Below are positions 1 through 6,368 of a DNA stretch of 6,368 nt, one piece after another. This DNA comes from JACCRE01 sp049790855 (GTDB taxonomy: Bacteria > Planctomycetota > Planctomycetia > Planctomycetales > Planctomycetaceae). Under the pieces are notes generated by a model that was not told the origin of the DNA, ran no database searches, and saw nothing but the letters and a program-made list of their open reading frames with translations. A program made the position numbers and the translations under genes. Numbering within the stretch: the stretch's first letter is position 1; every line of letters begins with the position of its first letter. The stretch is taken from assembly GCA_049790855.1 (NCBI GenBank), contig JBAQZJ010000370.1:1-6368 (forward strand). The letters run 5' to 3'.

Positions 1-10
1 GTACAGCAGA

Positions 11-54
11 GCGCAAGAAGTAAGCCGCCCCTTCGGGCGGCTTACTTCTTGCGC
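11..54 (-). terminator. Intrinsic terminator after the propeller lipoprotein gene, possibly bidirectional
   Basis: A perfect 20-bp inverted repeat (arms 11-30 and 35-54) is separated by a 4-nt loop (31-34). The inner seven pairs are pure G/C (GCCGCCC with GGGCGGC) and the outer part is AT-richer. On the minus strand the GC core is therefore followed by TTACTTCTT, a U-rich tail. It begins 13 nt past the stop codon of the lipoprotein gene, which is where a rho-independent terminator belongs. The symmetry gives the plus strand the same AAGAAGTAA / TTACTTCTT flanks, so it could also stop a convergent gene entering from the left of the window. Termination itself is inferred from structure and position. 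Confidence 0.85.
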
Positions 55-67
55 AACCTCGCTCCAA

Positions 68-1897
68 TCACTTGATCTTGAAGCAATACAACCGCGACCG
101 GTCGGAGACGAACATCTTGCCGTTCGCGATCGTCGGGGTGCTGTAGATCGAGCTGTTGAACTCTTTGACGGCGAGTTCCTTCGCTTCGCCGTCTTCGCCC
201 TTGCTCATCTCGAGGATCGTCAGCTCGCCGTCCTCGTCGCCGATGAGGATCTTGCCGTCCACGACCATCGGGCTGCCCCAGCAGGCGGCGAACATGTCGT
301 ATTCCCAGTACCGCTTGCCGGTTTCCAGATCGATGCAGTGGACGAAGCCCGACAGGTCGGGGTAGATCACCAGCCCGTCGGCGATGCCGGCCGTCGAGAT
401 CGTGCGGCGGAAGATCAGTTCACCCTTGCGGCCGGTGACGTCGCCGGTCGCGTCTTCGCCGCCGAGATGCCAGATCTGTGCGGAGTTCGGGTTCTCCTTC
501 CAGCCGCCGCTGCCGTCTTCGATCGTCGGGCTGACGTCGCCCTCTTTGGTCGCGTCGATCCGGTAAAGGTGCCCGACGCCTTCACCGTGCTCGGGATCCT
601 GACCGACGGCGACGAGGACGCTGTTCTCGTAGAAAACGGGGGTCGAGATGATCTCGTTGCGGGTGCCGCGTCCGCCCAGTTCGTAGACGGCGTCTTTCGG
701 ATTGCAGTCGAACTTCCAGAGGATCTTGCCGCCGCCCTCGCCGTCGCCGGCGGGGTCCATCGCGTAGATCCAGCCGTCGCCGCCGGCGAAGTAGATCTGC
801 TGCTTGCCGTCGACTTCGCCGACGCTCGGGCTGGACCACTGGCCGTGGAGGATGTTGTCGAAGGGGGTGTTGTCCTCCCAGACCAGCTCGCCGGTCTCTT
901 TGTTGACGGCGATGAAGCTGGGGGCGCGGGGGGCGGGGATTTCGAGGTGCGCCTCGTCGACGCCGTTCGAGGTGATGATGTAGACGTTGTCGCCCGCGAT
1001 CACCGGGCTGCTGGTCGCGAGGTTGTGCGGGAAGACGCCCAGTTCGTCGATCATATCGAGCGCCCAGACGATGTCGGCGTCCTGCTGCTCCTTGTCGGTC
1101 TCTTCCTGGTATGAGCCGTCGTTCTCGCCGTCCAGGAAGCCCTCGGCGTCGAGGCACATCACTTCGCAGCGGTTCGTGACGACGTAGACCCGGCCGTTCT
1201 CGACGCAACTCGTCGAGCAGATGCCCTGCTCGGGCCAGTCGTTGACGCGGCCTTGCGTCAACTTCTCGCGGGTGAGTTGCCAGAGGAATTTGCCATCCTC
1301 TTCGTTGAAGCAAAGGACGACGCCGCGGTCGCCGACATGCTGCGGGCGGTACTCGCCGCCGTTGTTCGTGCCGACGAACACCTTGCCGCCGGCGACGACC
1401 GGGTTGCCGTAGGTCTGCGAGCCGAGCGGGGCCGTCCAGAGCAGGTTCTTGCCCTCTTCGGGCGTCGTGCCGGCTTCGAAGCTCGTATCGAGTCCTGTCG
1501 TCGCGTTGATCATGTTCCGCACGATCGAGCCGCCCCACATCGGCCAGTCGCCAGTCGTTCCGCCCGCAGCCTTCCCGCCCGCCTCGGGTTTCGCTTTCTG
1601 GGCTGCCGGGTTCGCCTGCGCCAGTTCGACCGGTTTGGGCATCGGTTCGGTCGCGGTCGACGACTCCGACGGAACGGTGATTTCCGGTGAGGGCGTCAGT
1701 GCGGCCGGCTCTGCCGGCAGCGGAGGCAGATCGGCGTCGGTCGCCGGTTCCGAGGGAATGTCCGAGACGGGCGCCGCGTCGGCCGCCGCCTTCGCGACTG
1801 CGTCGTCAGTCGGCCCCGAGCAACCGGCCAACGCGATCGCCACGGCGGGAACCGCCGCCGTCAGCAGCCGCACGGACCGAAAGAGGATATCCGTCAT
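68..1897 (-). CDS. PQQ-like (BamB-type) beta-propeller lipoprotein
   Basis: This encodes a 609-residue exported lipoprotein. The N-terminus has a basic residue, a hydrophobic stretch (about 9-24) and a lipobox LAGC at 23-26, so Cys26 should be lipidated. Residues 27-113 form a low-complexity Ala/Pro/Glu/Thr-rich linker. From about W118 a propeller of roughly seven or eight blades follows. Its repeats are recognisable from PQQ-like signatures ending in Trp, such as DGKFLW (201-206), KETGELVW (333-340), GGKILW (389-394) and LETGKRYW (524-531). The family (COG1520, quinoprotein-like) covers scaffold and binding proteins as well as true PQQ enzymes. I see no haem CXXCH motif and no proof of PQQ binding, so the substrate is unknown. 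Oddities are an acidic DGENDG loop at 256-261 and two CX3C pairs (C227/C231 and C244/C248). The ATG at 1897 is chosen over an upstream start at 2260 because it has AAAGGA 7 nt upstream and begins the signal peptide. The upstream extension would read through an intergenic palindrome and into the neighbouring gene. Confidence 0.9.
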   Translation of the reverse strand: MTDILFRSVRLLTAAVPAVAIALAGCSGPTDDAVAKAAADAAPVSDIPSEPATDADLPPLPAEPAALTPSPEITVPSESSTATEPMPKPVELAQANPAAQKAKPEAGGKAAGGTTGDWPMWGGSIVRNMINATTGLDTSFEAGTTPEEGKNLLWTAPLGSQTYGNPVVAGGKVFVGTNNGGEYRPQHVGDRGVVLCFNEEDGKFLWQLTREKLTQGRVNDWPEQGICSTSCVENGRVYVVTNRCEVMCLDAEGFLDGENDGSYQEETDKEQQDADIVWALDMIDELGVFPHNLATSSPVIAGDNVYIITSNGVDEAHLEIPAPRAPSFIAVNKETGELVWEDNTPFDNILHGQWSSPSVGEVDGKQQIYFAGGDGWIYAMDPAGDGEGGGKILWKFDCNPKDAVYELGGRGTRNEIISTPVFYENSVLVAVGQDPEHGEGVGHLYRIDATKEGDVSPTIEDGSGGWKENPNSAQIWHLGGEDATGDVTGRKGELIFRRTISTAGIADGLVIYPDLSGFVHCIDLETGKRYWEYDMFAACWGSPMVVDGKILIGDEDGELTILEMSKGEDGEAKELAVKEFNSSIYSTPTIANGKMFVSDRSRLYCFKIK

Positions 1898-1902
1898 TCG
1901 AT

Positions 1903-1914
1903 GATCCTTTGATG
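1903..1914 (-). promoter_or_regulatory. Ribosome binding site that fixes the lipoprotein start
   Basis: The minus strand reads CATCAAAGGATC here. The AAAGGA core (1905-1910) is 7 nt before the ATG at 1897, a normal Shine-Dalgarno spacing. The same 12 bases occur ahead of the peptidase gene (6289-6300). This site supports the 1897 start over the longer upstream alternative. Confidence 0.7.
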
Positions 1915-1920
1915 ACAACA

Positions 1921-2023
1921 GTAGGGTGGGTCGAGCGCGGCGAGGCCTACCTGCGGGGTCTCTCGGCACTCGGAGGCTGTTCAGACCGTGGAGGTGGGCC
2001 TCGCGGCGCGCGACCCACCCTAC
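1921..2023. repeat. Large imperfect intergenic palindrome, REP/MITE-like
   Basis: Two 41-nt arms (1921-1961 and 1983-2023) are reverse complements at 35 of 41 positions, around a 21-nt loop. The outermost 13 pairs (GTAGGGTGGGTCG) are perfect, and most mismatches lie toward the loop. The element fills most of the gap between the two propeller genes, starting 5 nt after the stop of the upstream gene and ending 23 nt before the next start codon. On the minus strand it is not followed by a clear U tract, so it is a poor classical terminator. It could still stabilise the upstream mRNA 3' end or lower read-through. Palindromes with GTAGGGTGGG ends are familiar as dispersed intergenic repeats in several bacteria. 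Assigning this copy to such a family is inference, because only one copy lies in the window. Confidence 0.75.
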
Positions 2024-2028
2024 GCGCC

Positions 2029-4275
2029 TCATTTCGAGGCCGCCGACTCCTCCGGAGCCGACACGATCACATTGTCGAAGTAGGCGGTCGCGTTCCGAAG
2101 GCGGTAGACATAGAGGCCGGGGCTGCCGTGATCGATCGGGTGCGGGTCGGTCGTCTCGATCGTCCACTCGGCCGGCTCGCCTTCGCCTTTCGGCCACATC
2201 TTGCCGCGAAGATGCGCCTGGCCGTCCTCGACGTCGACGGCCAGCTTCATCGTGAACCACTTGTTCGCCGGGTCGTCCTCCAGTCTCAACTCTTCGTTGA
2301 TCCGCAAGTGCGGCGTCCAGGTCTGCAAGCCGAGAACCATGCGGTCCGTCTTGAGGATCATGTCGTACCGCTGGCTCGTCACGCCGACGCTCGACAGCGC
2401 CCGGCGGCCTTCGGACATGACGTCGGCCTGGATGACGTAACTCTTCATGTTCGGCGGTCCGAGCCAGCTCGTGAACGACGGCTTGCCGGGACCGTGCGGA
2501 GCCGCGAGGACCGTGTTGCCGTCGACCTGCGTCGCCTTGAGCTTGCCCACGGCATTGACCCAGGTCGCGGGTGACTTGTCGGTCTCAAGCCCCTCCATAT
2601 CCCATTTCCAGGGCAGCGGCGGGAAAGAGCGAATGCGTGCCGTCGCCGTCTGACCTTCGGCTTTCACGGTGACGACGCCCGCCTGCGGAAGCGAAACGTC
2701 GCCGGACGTCGTGAGCGTGTTCTTTTCGACCGTCGCCCCCTTCAGCGCGTCGTCGAACGAAAGCGAGACGTCGTCGATCGTTCGCAGGAAGCGGCCGTTC
2801 TTGTCGAAGGCCCGCACCTCGTACTCGATCTTCTCGCCGGCGTCGACCATCGTTTCGTACGGGATGAGTTGGAGGGACGCGACTTCTTCCTGCAGGTCGG
2901 CTTCTGCAGCCATCGGCGGAATCTCACCGTTCTCCGGCTTGGCGCCGGGGTCGGCGATGCAGATCGTGCGGTCGCGAGTCACGAAATAGACGCGGCCGTT
3001 CGAGAGGGCGGGCGAGGCGTAGATTTCGTCATTTCCCTGCTGGTCACCGGTCGCGGGCAGCGTCACATCCGAGAGCTTCGTCGCCTTCTCGCGGTCGACC
3101 TTGAGGATGTGGATGCGTCCGTTGACCTCCATCACGTAGATCTTGCCGTCAGCCCAGACGGGCGATCCCTTGCCGACGGTGCCGATCTTGTATTCCCACA
3201 GCCGCTTGCCGTCTTTGGCGTCGAAGGCGATCAGCATGCCGCTGTCGGTGACGAGATACAGCACGCCGTCGTGAATCGTGGGGCTGGAATATCCGGCCCG
3301 CACGCCGTTGACCCGCCAGACGCCGCCGGTCTTCGTGATGTCGCCCCGCAGCGACGCGTCGATGCACTGGACGCGACCGAACTCGGTCGTGTCGATGTTG
3401 TCTTCGCCCTGCGAGATGTAGACGTACTTGCCCTCGACGACGGGCGAAACGAGGATGCCCCGTCGCGACAGCTCGAAGCCCCACAGTTTCTCGCCGGTGC
3501 GGGCGTTGATGCCGTAGACGGCGCCGTCGGCGTTGCCGCAGATGAGCTGCCGCACGCCGTCGATGACCGCGATGACGGGGTTCGTGTAGATCGTGTCGTC
3601 GATGCGTCCGCCGGGCGCCTTCGCCCAGAGCAGTTCACCGGTCCGCTTGTCGAAGGCGTAGAACGTGTGCTTCGGCGGCGGGTTGCCGGTCTCGCCCCAG
3701 TTCAGGCAGGGGAAACCGAGGATGACGCGGTCTTCGTCGACGATCGGCGTCGTGATCCGCCCGCCGTAGCCGGTGATCTCGCCGTATTCCTCGACGAGCG
3801 AATGCTCCCAGAGCCGCTTGCCGTCGGCCGAGTAGCAGCGGAACGTTCCCGAGACCGAATGGTGATAGATGTTGCCGGTCTCGGCGTCGCCGGTCAGGCT
3901 GGCCCAGCCGACGCGGGGGGCGGGAATGTCGGTGTTGAAGACGGGAAACTCGTCCTTCCACAGCACGTCGCCCGTCTTCGCGTCGCGGCAGACCACCTGC
4001 TCGCCCGCGTGGATCAGTTCTTCGCTGCCCTGTTCCACGTTGTGTGCCGTGCGGGCCGCGAGATAGACGCGGTCGTTCAGCACGCAGGGAGTCGCCCGTC
4101 CGCCGATCTCGTCGGCCCACAGGACGTTCTTCTTCGGTTCGAGCGACCAGTCGGACGGCAGATTCGTTTCGCGACTGACACCGACCATTTCGGGACCACG
4201 CCAGTAAGCCCAGTCTCCGGCAGCGGCGACGGCGGCAAGGGCGGTCCAAGCGGCGATAGCGCCCAGTGCTCTCAT
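2029..4275 (-). CDS. Secreted PQQ-like beta-propeller protein with C-terminal Ig-like and lectin-like domains
   Basis: This encodes a 748-residue exported protein. A short signal peptide (about 1-20, Ala-rich, ending AVAAAG) leads directly into DWAYWRGP, a typical opening of this family. Residues 21 to about 445 form the propeller, with clear blade signatures at AKTGDVLW (99-106), ADGKRLW (150-156), KRTGELLW (210-217), ARTGEKLW (258-265) and AKDGKRLW (353-360). Residues about 465-550 look like an Ig-like beta domain. The segment from about 556 to 740 resembles a concanavalin A/LamG-type jelly roll, with alternating strands and a closing AYFDNVIV strand. These last two calls rest on strand pattern only. 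The protein could bind a polymer or glycan at the surface through the C-terminal domain, with the propeller as scaffold; no catalytic role can be shown. The ATG at 4275 has GAGG 7 nt upstream. A longer frame from 4428 lacks a signal peptide at its start and crosses hairpins, so it is rejected. Confidence 0.9.
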   Translation of the reverse strand: MRALGAIAAWTALAAVAAAGDWAYWRGPEMVGVSRETNLPSDWSLEPKKNVLWADEIGGRATPCVLNDRVYLAARTAHNVEQGSEELIHAGEQVVCRDAKTGDVLWKDEFPVFNTDIPAPRVGWASLTGDAETGNIYHHSVSGTFRCYSADGKRLWEHSLVEEYGEITGYGGRITTPIVDEDRVILGFPCLNWGETGNPPPKHTFYAFDKRTGELLWAKAPGGRIDDTIYTNPVIAVIDGVRQLICGNADGAVYGINARTGEKLWGFELSRRGILVSPVVEGKYVYISQGEDNIDTTEFGRVQCIDASLRGDITKTGGVWRVNGVRAGYSSPTIHDGVLYLVTDSGMLIAFDAKDGKRLWEYKIGTVGKGSPVWADGKIYVMEVNGRIHILKVDREKATKLSDVTLPATGDQQGNDEIYASPALSNGRVYFVTRDRTICIADPGAKPENGEIPPMAAEADLQEEVASLQLIPYETMVDAGEKIEYEVRAFDKNGRFLRTIDDVSLSFDDALKGATVEKNTLTTSGDVSLPQAGVVTVKAEGQTATARIRSFPPLPWKWDMEGLETDKSPATWVNAVGKLKATQVDGNTVLAAPHGPGKPSFTSWLGPPNMKSYVIQADVMSEGRRALSSVGVTSQRYDMILKTDRMVLGLQTWTPHLRINEELRLEDDPANKWFTMKLAVDVEDGQAHLRGKMWPKGEGEPAEWTIETTDPHPIDHGSPGLYVYRLRNATAYFDNVIVSAPEESAASK

Positions 4276-4282
4276 CGAGAAA

Positions 4283-4286
4283 CCTC
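4283..4286 (-). promoter_or_regulatory. Ribosome binding site of the middle propeller gene
   Basis: The minus strand reads GAGG, 7 nt before the ATG at 4275. It supports this start over the in-frame upstream alternative at 4428. Confidence 0.6.
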
Positions 4287-4303
4287 GTCTGTGGCAGGAC
4301 GGA

Positions 4304-4335
4304 AAAAGGCGGGACCATCTCCCATCGGGAGACGT
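4304..4335 (-). terminator. Hairpin followed by a T run: terminator or leader attenuator candidate
   Basis: The minus strand forms a stem of TCTCCC with GGGAGA around a 3-nt GAT loop (4318-4332). Four further pairs, GGAC with GTCC, lie outside a small asymmetric internal loop. A short CGCC spacer and then TTTTT follow (T run about 4303-4307). It lies about 100 nt past the peptidase stop and about 40 nt before the start of the middle propeller gene. It could terminate peptidase transcripts or, if transcription starts just upstream, act in the leader of the propeller mRNA. The 6-bp core is short and the T run is not immediately adjacent, so confidence is limited. Confidence 0.4.
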
Positions 4336-4339
4336 CCAC

Positions 4340-4370
4340 CTATTAGGCCGGCGAACGATGAACATTGCAA
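4340..4370 (-). promoter_or_regulatory. Weak sigma70-like promoter candidate for the middle propeller gene
   Basis: On the minus strand TTGCAA (4365-4370) and TAATAG (4340-4345) are separated by 19 nt, longer than the usual 17. This would place transcription start near 4333 and give a leader of roughly 60 nt that begins at the hairpin. The match is partial, and such hexamers occur by chance, so this is only a candidate. Confidence 0.22.
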
Positions 4371-4386
4371 CGAACCGCGGGCCGGG

Positions 4387-4410
4387 GCCGAGGGGGTGCA
4401 ACCCCTCGGC
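4387..4410. repeat. Stem-loop just downstream of the peptidase gene
   Basis: A perfect 9-bp inverted repeat, GCCGAGGGG and CCCCTCGGC, surrounds a 6-nt loop (4396-4401), 23 nt past the peptidase stop. The stem is strongly GC-rich, but on the minus strand it is followed by more C/G and no U tract, so it does not match a complete intrinsic terminator. It may protect the 3' end of the peptidase mRNA or be part of a dispersed palindromic repeat. Confidence 0.5.
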
Positions 4411-4433
4411 TTCTGCGTCAGCGACCACAAGCC

Positions 4434-6284
4434 TTACTTCTTCGACCCGCGGGGCGCCCCGAGAACGACGTCCATCGTCACGCTCTTGCCGCCGCGATGG
4501 ACCGTAACCTTCACCTTGTCGCCGGGCTTGTAGGTTCGCAGAGCGTCGGCGAGACCCTGGATGTCGGCGATGGCAAGATCGCCGAACTGCGTGATGACGT
4601 CGCCCGCCTGCAGGCCGGCTTTCGCCGCCGGGCTGGTGTCGCTGCTCGTGCCGTTGATCTTCAGGCCGTCTGTGCCTCCCGAATAATCGGGCACGACGCC
4701 GAAATACGCCATGTCGCCGCGCGTCGGCGATTCCGTCGAGGTCTCGATGAACTCGAAGCCGTCGGGATCCTTCAGCACGGCCGCCAGCACGCTCTCGGAG
4801 AAGTCGACGGCTTTGGGAATGCCTTCCATGTTGAGCGTCTCGACGTCGTCGGACGGCGTGTGGTACTGCTCCGTCAGCCCGGTGAAGAAATGGAACACCG
4901 GAATCTTCTTGAGGTAGAAGCTGTAATGGTCGCTGGCCCCCATCACGCCGTCGACGGGCTTGACCTCGAAACCGCGGCCTTTCGCCGCCTCACCGATCAG
5001 TTCGTCGAATTCGTCGGAACTGCCGACGCCGTAGATCGTCAGCGGGTTGTCGCCCAGCCGGCCGACCATGTCGAAGTTGAGCATCGCGACCGTCTTGTCG
5101 AGCGGATACGCCGGGTGTTCGACATAGTAGTTGCTGCCGAGCAGCCCGCGCTCTTCGCCGTTGAAGCCGAGGAACACGACGGTCCGCGACGGCTTCGATC
5201 CGGTACCGATGCGGCGGGCCAGTTCGATCAACGCTGCGGTGCCGCTGGCGTTGTCGTCGGCGCCGTTGTGAATCTCGTGGACGCCCGGCTTGCGCGAGCC
5301 GGCTTCGCCGTAGCCGATGTGATCGAAATGCGCCCCGACGACGACGACCTCGTCGGCGTTCGGCCCCTCGCCCGGCACGACGCCGACGACGTTGACGACC
5401 CCGACCTCCTTTGCGCTGAACGCAAACGAGAGGTCCGCCGTCGCGCCGTTCAACTCTTGCGTGACGGGTTTGAGCGTCTCGTCGATCTTCGCTTCGATCG
5501 CATCAAGCGAGTTCAAGGAAGCATCGCCGACCGTCACCGGCGCTGCGGCAAGCAACCGGTTGACCGCCTCGCGCGAGACGTGTCCGAAAGGGATCTTCGC
5601 CGCTCCGTCACCGAAGGCTCCGGGCTTCGCCAGTACGTCTTTCGATTCTTCTTCTTTGACGGTGCCGCTGTCGTTGACGAGCAGCACCGCCGCGGCACCG
5701 CGATCGGAGGCGGCCTTCAGCTTCGTGCGGACGTAGGCATGCGCGGTCGTCTCGGTGCCGTCGAAGACGCTGTGCGGATTCTCCTGCTGCGGCTCCTTGC
5801 GAAGGATCAGCACGACCTTGCCCTTCACGTCGGCGTCGCCGTAATCATCGTATTTCAATCCGGGTGCCGAAATTCCGTAACCCGCAAAAACGATCGGAGC
5901 ATTTGCTTCCCCCGGTCCGCCGAGATACAGCGGCTGAAACGACTCGTCGAGCGTCAGCACCTGTTCCGCATCGCCGGCAACGAGCGTCAGGTGGGTCTTG
6001 TCGGGAATGAGTTCGTCGCCCAGCGAGATCGTGAACGGCTGAAAGTACGAGCCGTCGGGCATGCCGCCTTTCACGCCCGCATTCTCGAACGCCTTGCGGA
6101 GATGGTCGGCGGCCTTCTGATTGCCCGCCGTCTCGACGCCTCGGCCTTCGAGTTCATCGGACGCCAGGTACTCGACGTCGGCCGCAATTCGACCGAGCGC
6201 CGCCTCGCGATTCTCGGCATGAGCCGATGCGACGAGCGGCGAAACGAACAACGAAACGACGACCGCGATGCGATGGCGAAGCAC
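4434..6284 (-). CDS. Secreted M28-family zinc aminopeptidase with PA-like and PDZ domains
   Basis: This encodes a 616-residue exported metallopeptidase, expected to remove N-terminal amino acids from peptides outside the cytoplasm. A signal peptide covers about 1-23 (cleavage near ASAHA-E). An inserted PA-like domain spans about 115-270, with the IVFAGYGI and VKGKVVLILR strands typical of M28 proteins. The catalytic core at about 295-505 has all expected residues: H319 in GAHFDH with D321, bridging D344 in GADDNASG, catalytic E377 and ligand E378 in NGEERG, D405 in NFDMVG, and H475 in QYHTPSD. A PDZ domain at about 525-610 contains GLQAGDVIT, like the peptide-binding module of HtrA-type proteins. 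It may help recruit substrates or partners. The start is a GTG at 6284 with AAAGGA 6 nt upstream. The frame stays open only to a stop at 6321-6323, and no better start is seen. The exact substrate cannot be read from the sequence. The family call is firm. Confidence 0.95.
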   Translation of the reverse strand: MLRHRIAVVVSLFVSPLVASAHAENREAALGRIAADVEYLASDELEGRGVETAGNQKAADHLRKAFENAGVKGGMPDGSYFQPFTISLGDELIPDKTHLTLVAGDAEQVLTLDESFQPLYLGGPGEANAPIVFAGYGISAPGLKYDDYGDADVKGKVVLILRKEPQQENPHSVFDGTETTAHAYVRTKLKAASDRGAAAVLLVNDSGTVKEEESKDVLAKPGAFGDGAAKIPFGHVSREAVNRLLAAAPVTVGDASLNSLDAIEAKIDETLKPVTQELNGATADLSFAFSAKEVGVVNVVGVVPGEGPNADEVVVVGAHFDHIGYGEAGSRKPGVHEIHNGADDNASGTAALIELARRIGTGSKPSRTVVFLGFNGEERGLLGSNYYVEHPAYPLDKTVAMLNFDMVGRLGDNPLTIYGVGSSDEFDELIGEAAKGRGFEVKPVDGVMGASDHYSFYLKKIPVFHFFTGLTEQYHTPSDDVETLNMEGIPKAVDFSESVLAAVLKDPDGFEFIETSTESPTRGDMAYFGVVPDYSGGTDGLKINGTSSDTSPAAKAGLQAGDVITQFGDLAIADIQGLADALRTYKPGDKVKVTVHRGGKSVTMDVVLGAPRGSKK

Positions 6285-6288
6285 AATC

Positions 6289-6300
6289 GATCCTTTGATG
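6289..6300 (-). promoter_or_regulatory. Ribosome binding site supporting the GTG start of the peptidase
   Basis: The minus strand reads CATCAAAGGATC, with AAAGGA (6291-6296) 6 nt before the GTG at 6284. The good spacing justifies choosing a non-ATG start, and the signal peptide begins directly there. The same 12-mer precedes the lipoprotein gene. Confidence 0.7.
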
Positions 6301-6330
6301 CGCGCGTTTTGGGTTGCCGTTTAGCCGCGA

Positions 6331-6368
6331 CCGTCAGGGAGCGCGTGCGGTGACGCGCTCCCTGACGG
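6331..6368. repeat. Perfect palindrome at the right edge, probably extending beyond it
   Basis: Arms 6331-6346 and 6353-6368 form a perfect 16-bp inverted repeat (CCGTCAGGGAGCGCGT and its complement) around a 6-nt loop. The window stops exactly at the outer end of the right arm. The left flank TAGCCGCGA (6322-6330) could pair with sequence outside the window and lengthen the stem. It lies upstream of the peptidase gene, so it may be the terminator of a gene to the right or a REP-like intergenic repeat. I cannot decide between these because the outer flank is missing. Confidence 0.65.

Noticed and set aside
1152..1221. Cysteine motifs read as a c-type haem site, as in quinohaemoproteins
   Set aside because: The motifs are CX3C and lack the following His of CXXCH, so haem attachment is not supported.
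582..1538. A 318-codon minus-strand frame within the lipoprotein gene
   Set aside because: It is an out-of-frame, extremely Arg-rich reading of the propeller repeats and has no independent support.
1687..2574. Plus-strand frame crossing the palindrome between the propeller genes
   Set aside because: It spans the ends of two opposite-strand genes plus the repeat. Its protein is Arg-rich and matches no family I recognise.
68..4275. Calling the propellers PQQ-dependent alcohol dehydrogenases
   Set aside because: The blade signature shows the fold only. No adjacent-Cys pair typical of the PQQ site, no catalytic Asp context and no cytochrome partner are visible.
2869..4533. A 554-codon open frame on the plus strand opposite the middle propeller gene
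   Set aside because: Same reasoning: low-complexity composition, no domain or signal peptide, and complete overlap with clear propeller repeats on the other strand.
4365..6353. A 662-codon open frame on the plus strand opposite the peptidase gene
   Set aside because: It is antisense to a gene with every M28 catalytic residue. Its product is Arg/Val/Asp-rich without a recognisable domain, as expected for a shadow frame in GC-rich DNA.
1..6368. CRISPR array, tRNA, rRNA, transposase or phage gene
   Set aside because: No regularly spaced direct repeats, tRNA-like cloverleaf, rRNA-like stretch or recombinase motif was seen on either strand. The palindromes are single inverted repeats.

Overview
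The window is a GC-rich bacterial stretch with three large genes, all on the minus strand. In transcription order (right to left) they are a secreted M28-type zinc aminopeptidase with a C-terminal PDZ domain (4434-6284), a secreted PQQ-like beta-propeller protein with extra C-terminal beta domains (2029-4275), and a lipoprotein carrying another PQQ-like beta-propeller (68-1897). All three begin with an export signal, so the products should act outside the cytoplasm. The combination of large exported BamB/PQQ-like propellers, an M28-PDZ peptidase, acidic proteins and palindromic intergenic repeats resembles Planctomycetes (Planctomycetia). That placement is inference from style, not from a marker gene.

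Layout. Positions 11-54 hold a perfect 20-bp inverted repeat just past the lipoprotein stop, which is a good intrinsic terminator and could work in both directions. The 131-nt gap between the two propeller genes (1898-2028) is almost filled by a 103-nt imperfect palindrome (1921-2023) that looks like a REP/MITE-type intergenic repeat. The 158-nt gap between the middle gene and the peptidase (4276-4433) holds a 9-bp stem-loop after the peptidase stop and a second hairpin followed by a T run in the leader of the middle gene. The right edge (6331-6368) is a perfect 16-bp inverted repeat that may continue past the window.

How the genes may work together. The gaps are long enough, and structured enough, that a single tight operon is not obvious. 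The two propeller genes are adjacent and share the fold but differ in anchoring and in accessory domains. They could be scaffolds or binding proteins at the cell surface or in the periplasm. The peptidase has every M28 zinc ligand and should release N-terminal amino acids from peptides outside the cytoplasm. No known named pathway can be assigned. I found no RNA gene, CRISPR array, transposase or phage gene. Nothing here amounts to a clearly new system; the most distinctive items are the palindromic repeats, the multidomain architecture of the middle gene and the paired CX3C motifs in the lipoprotein.
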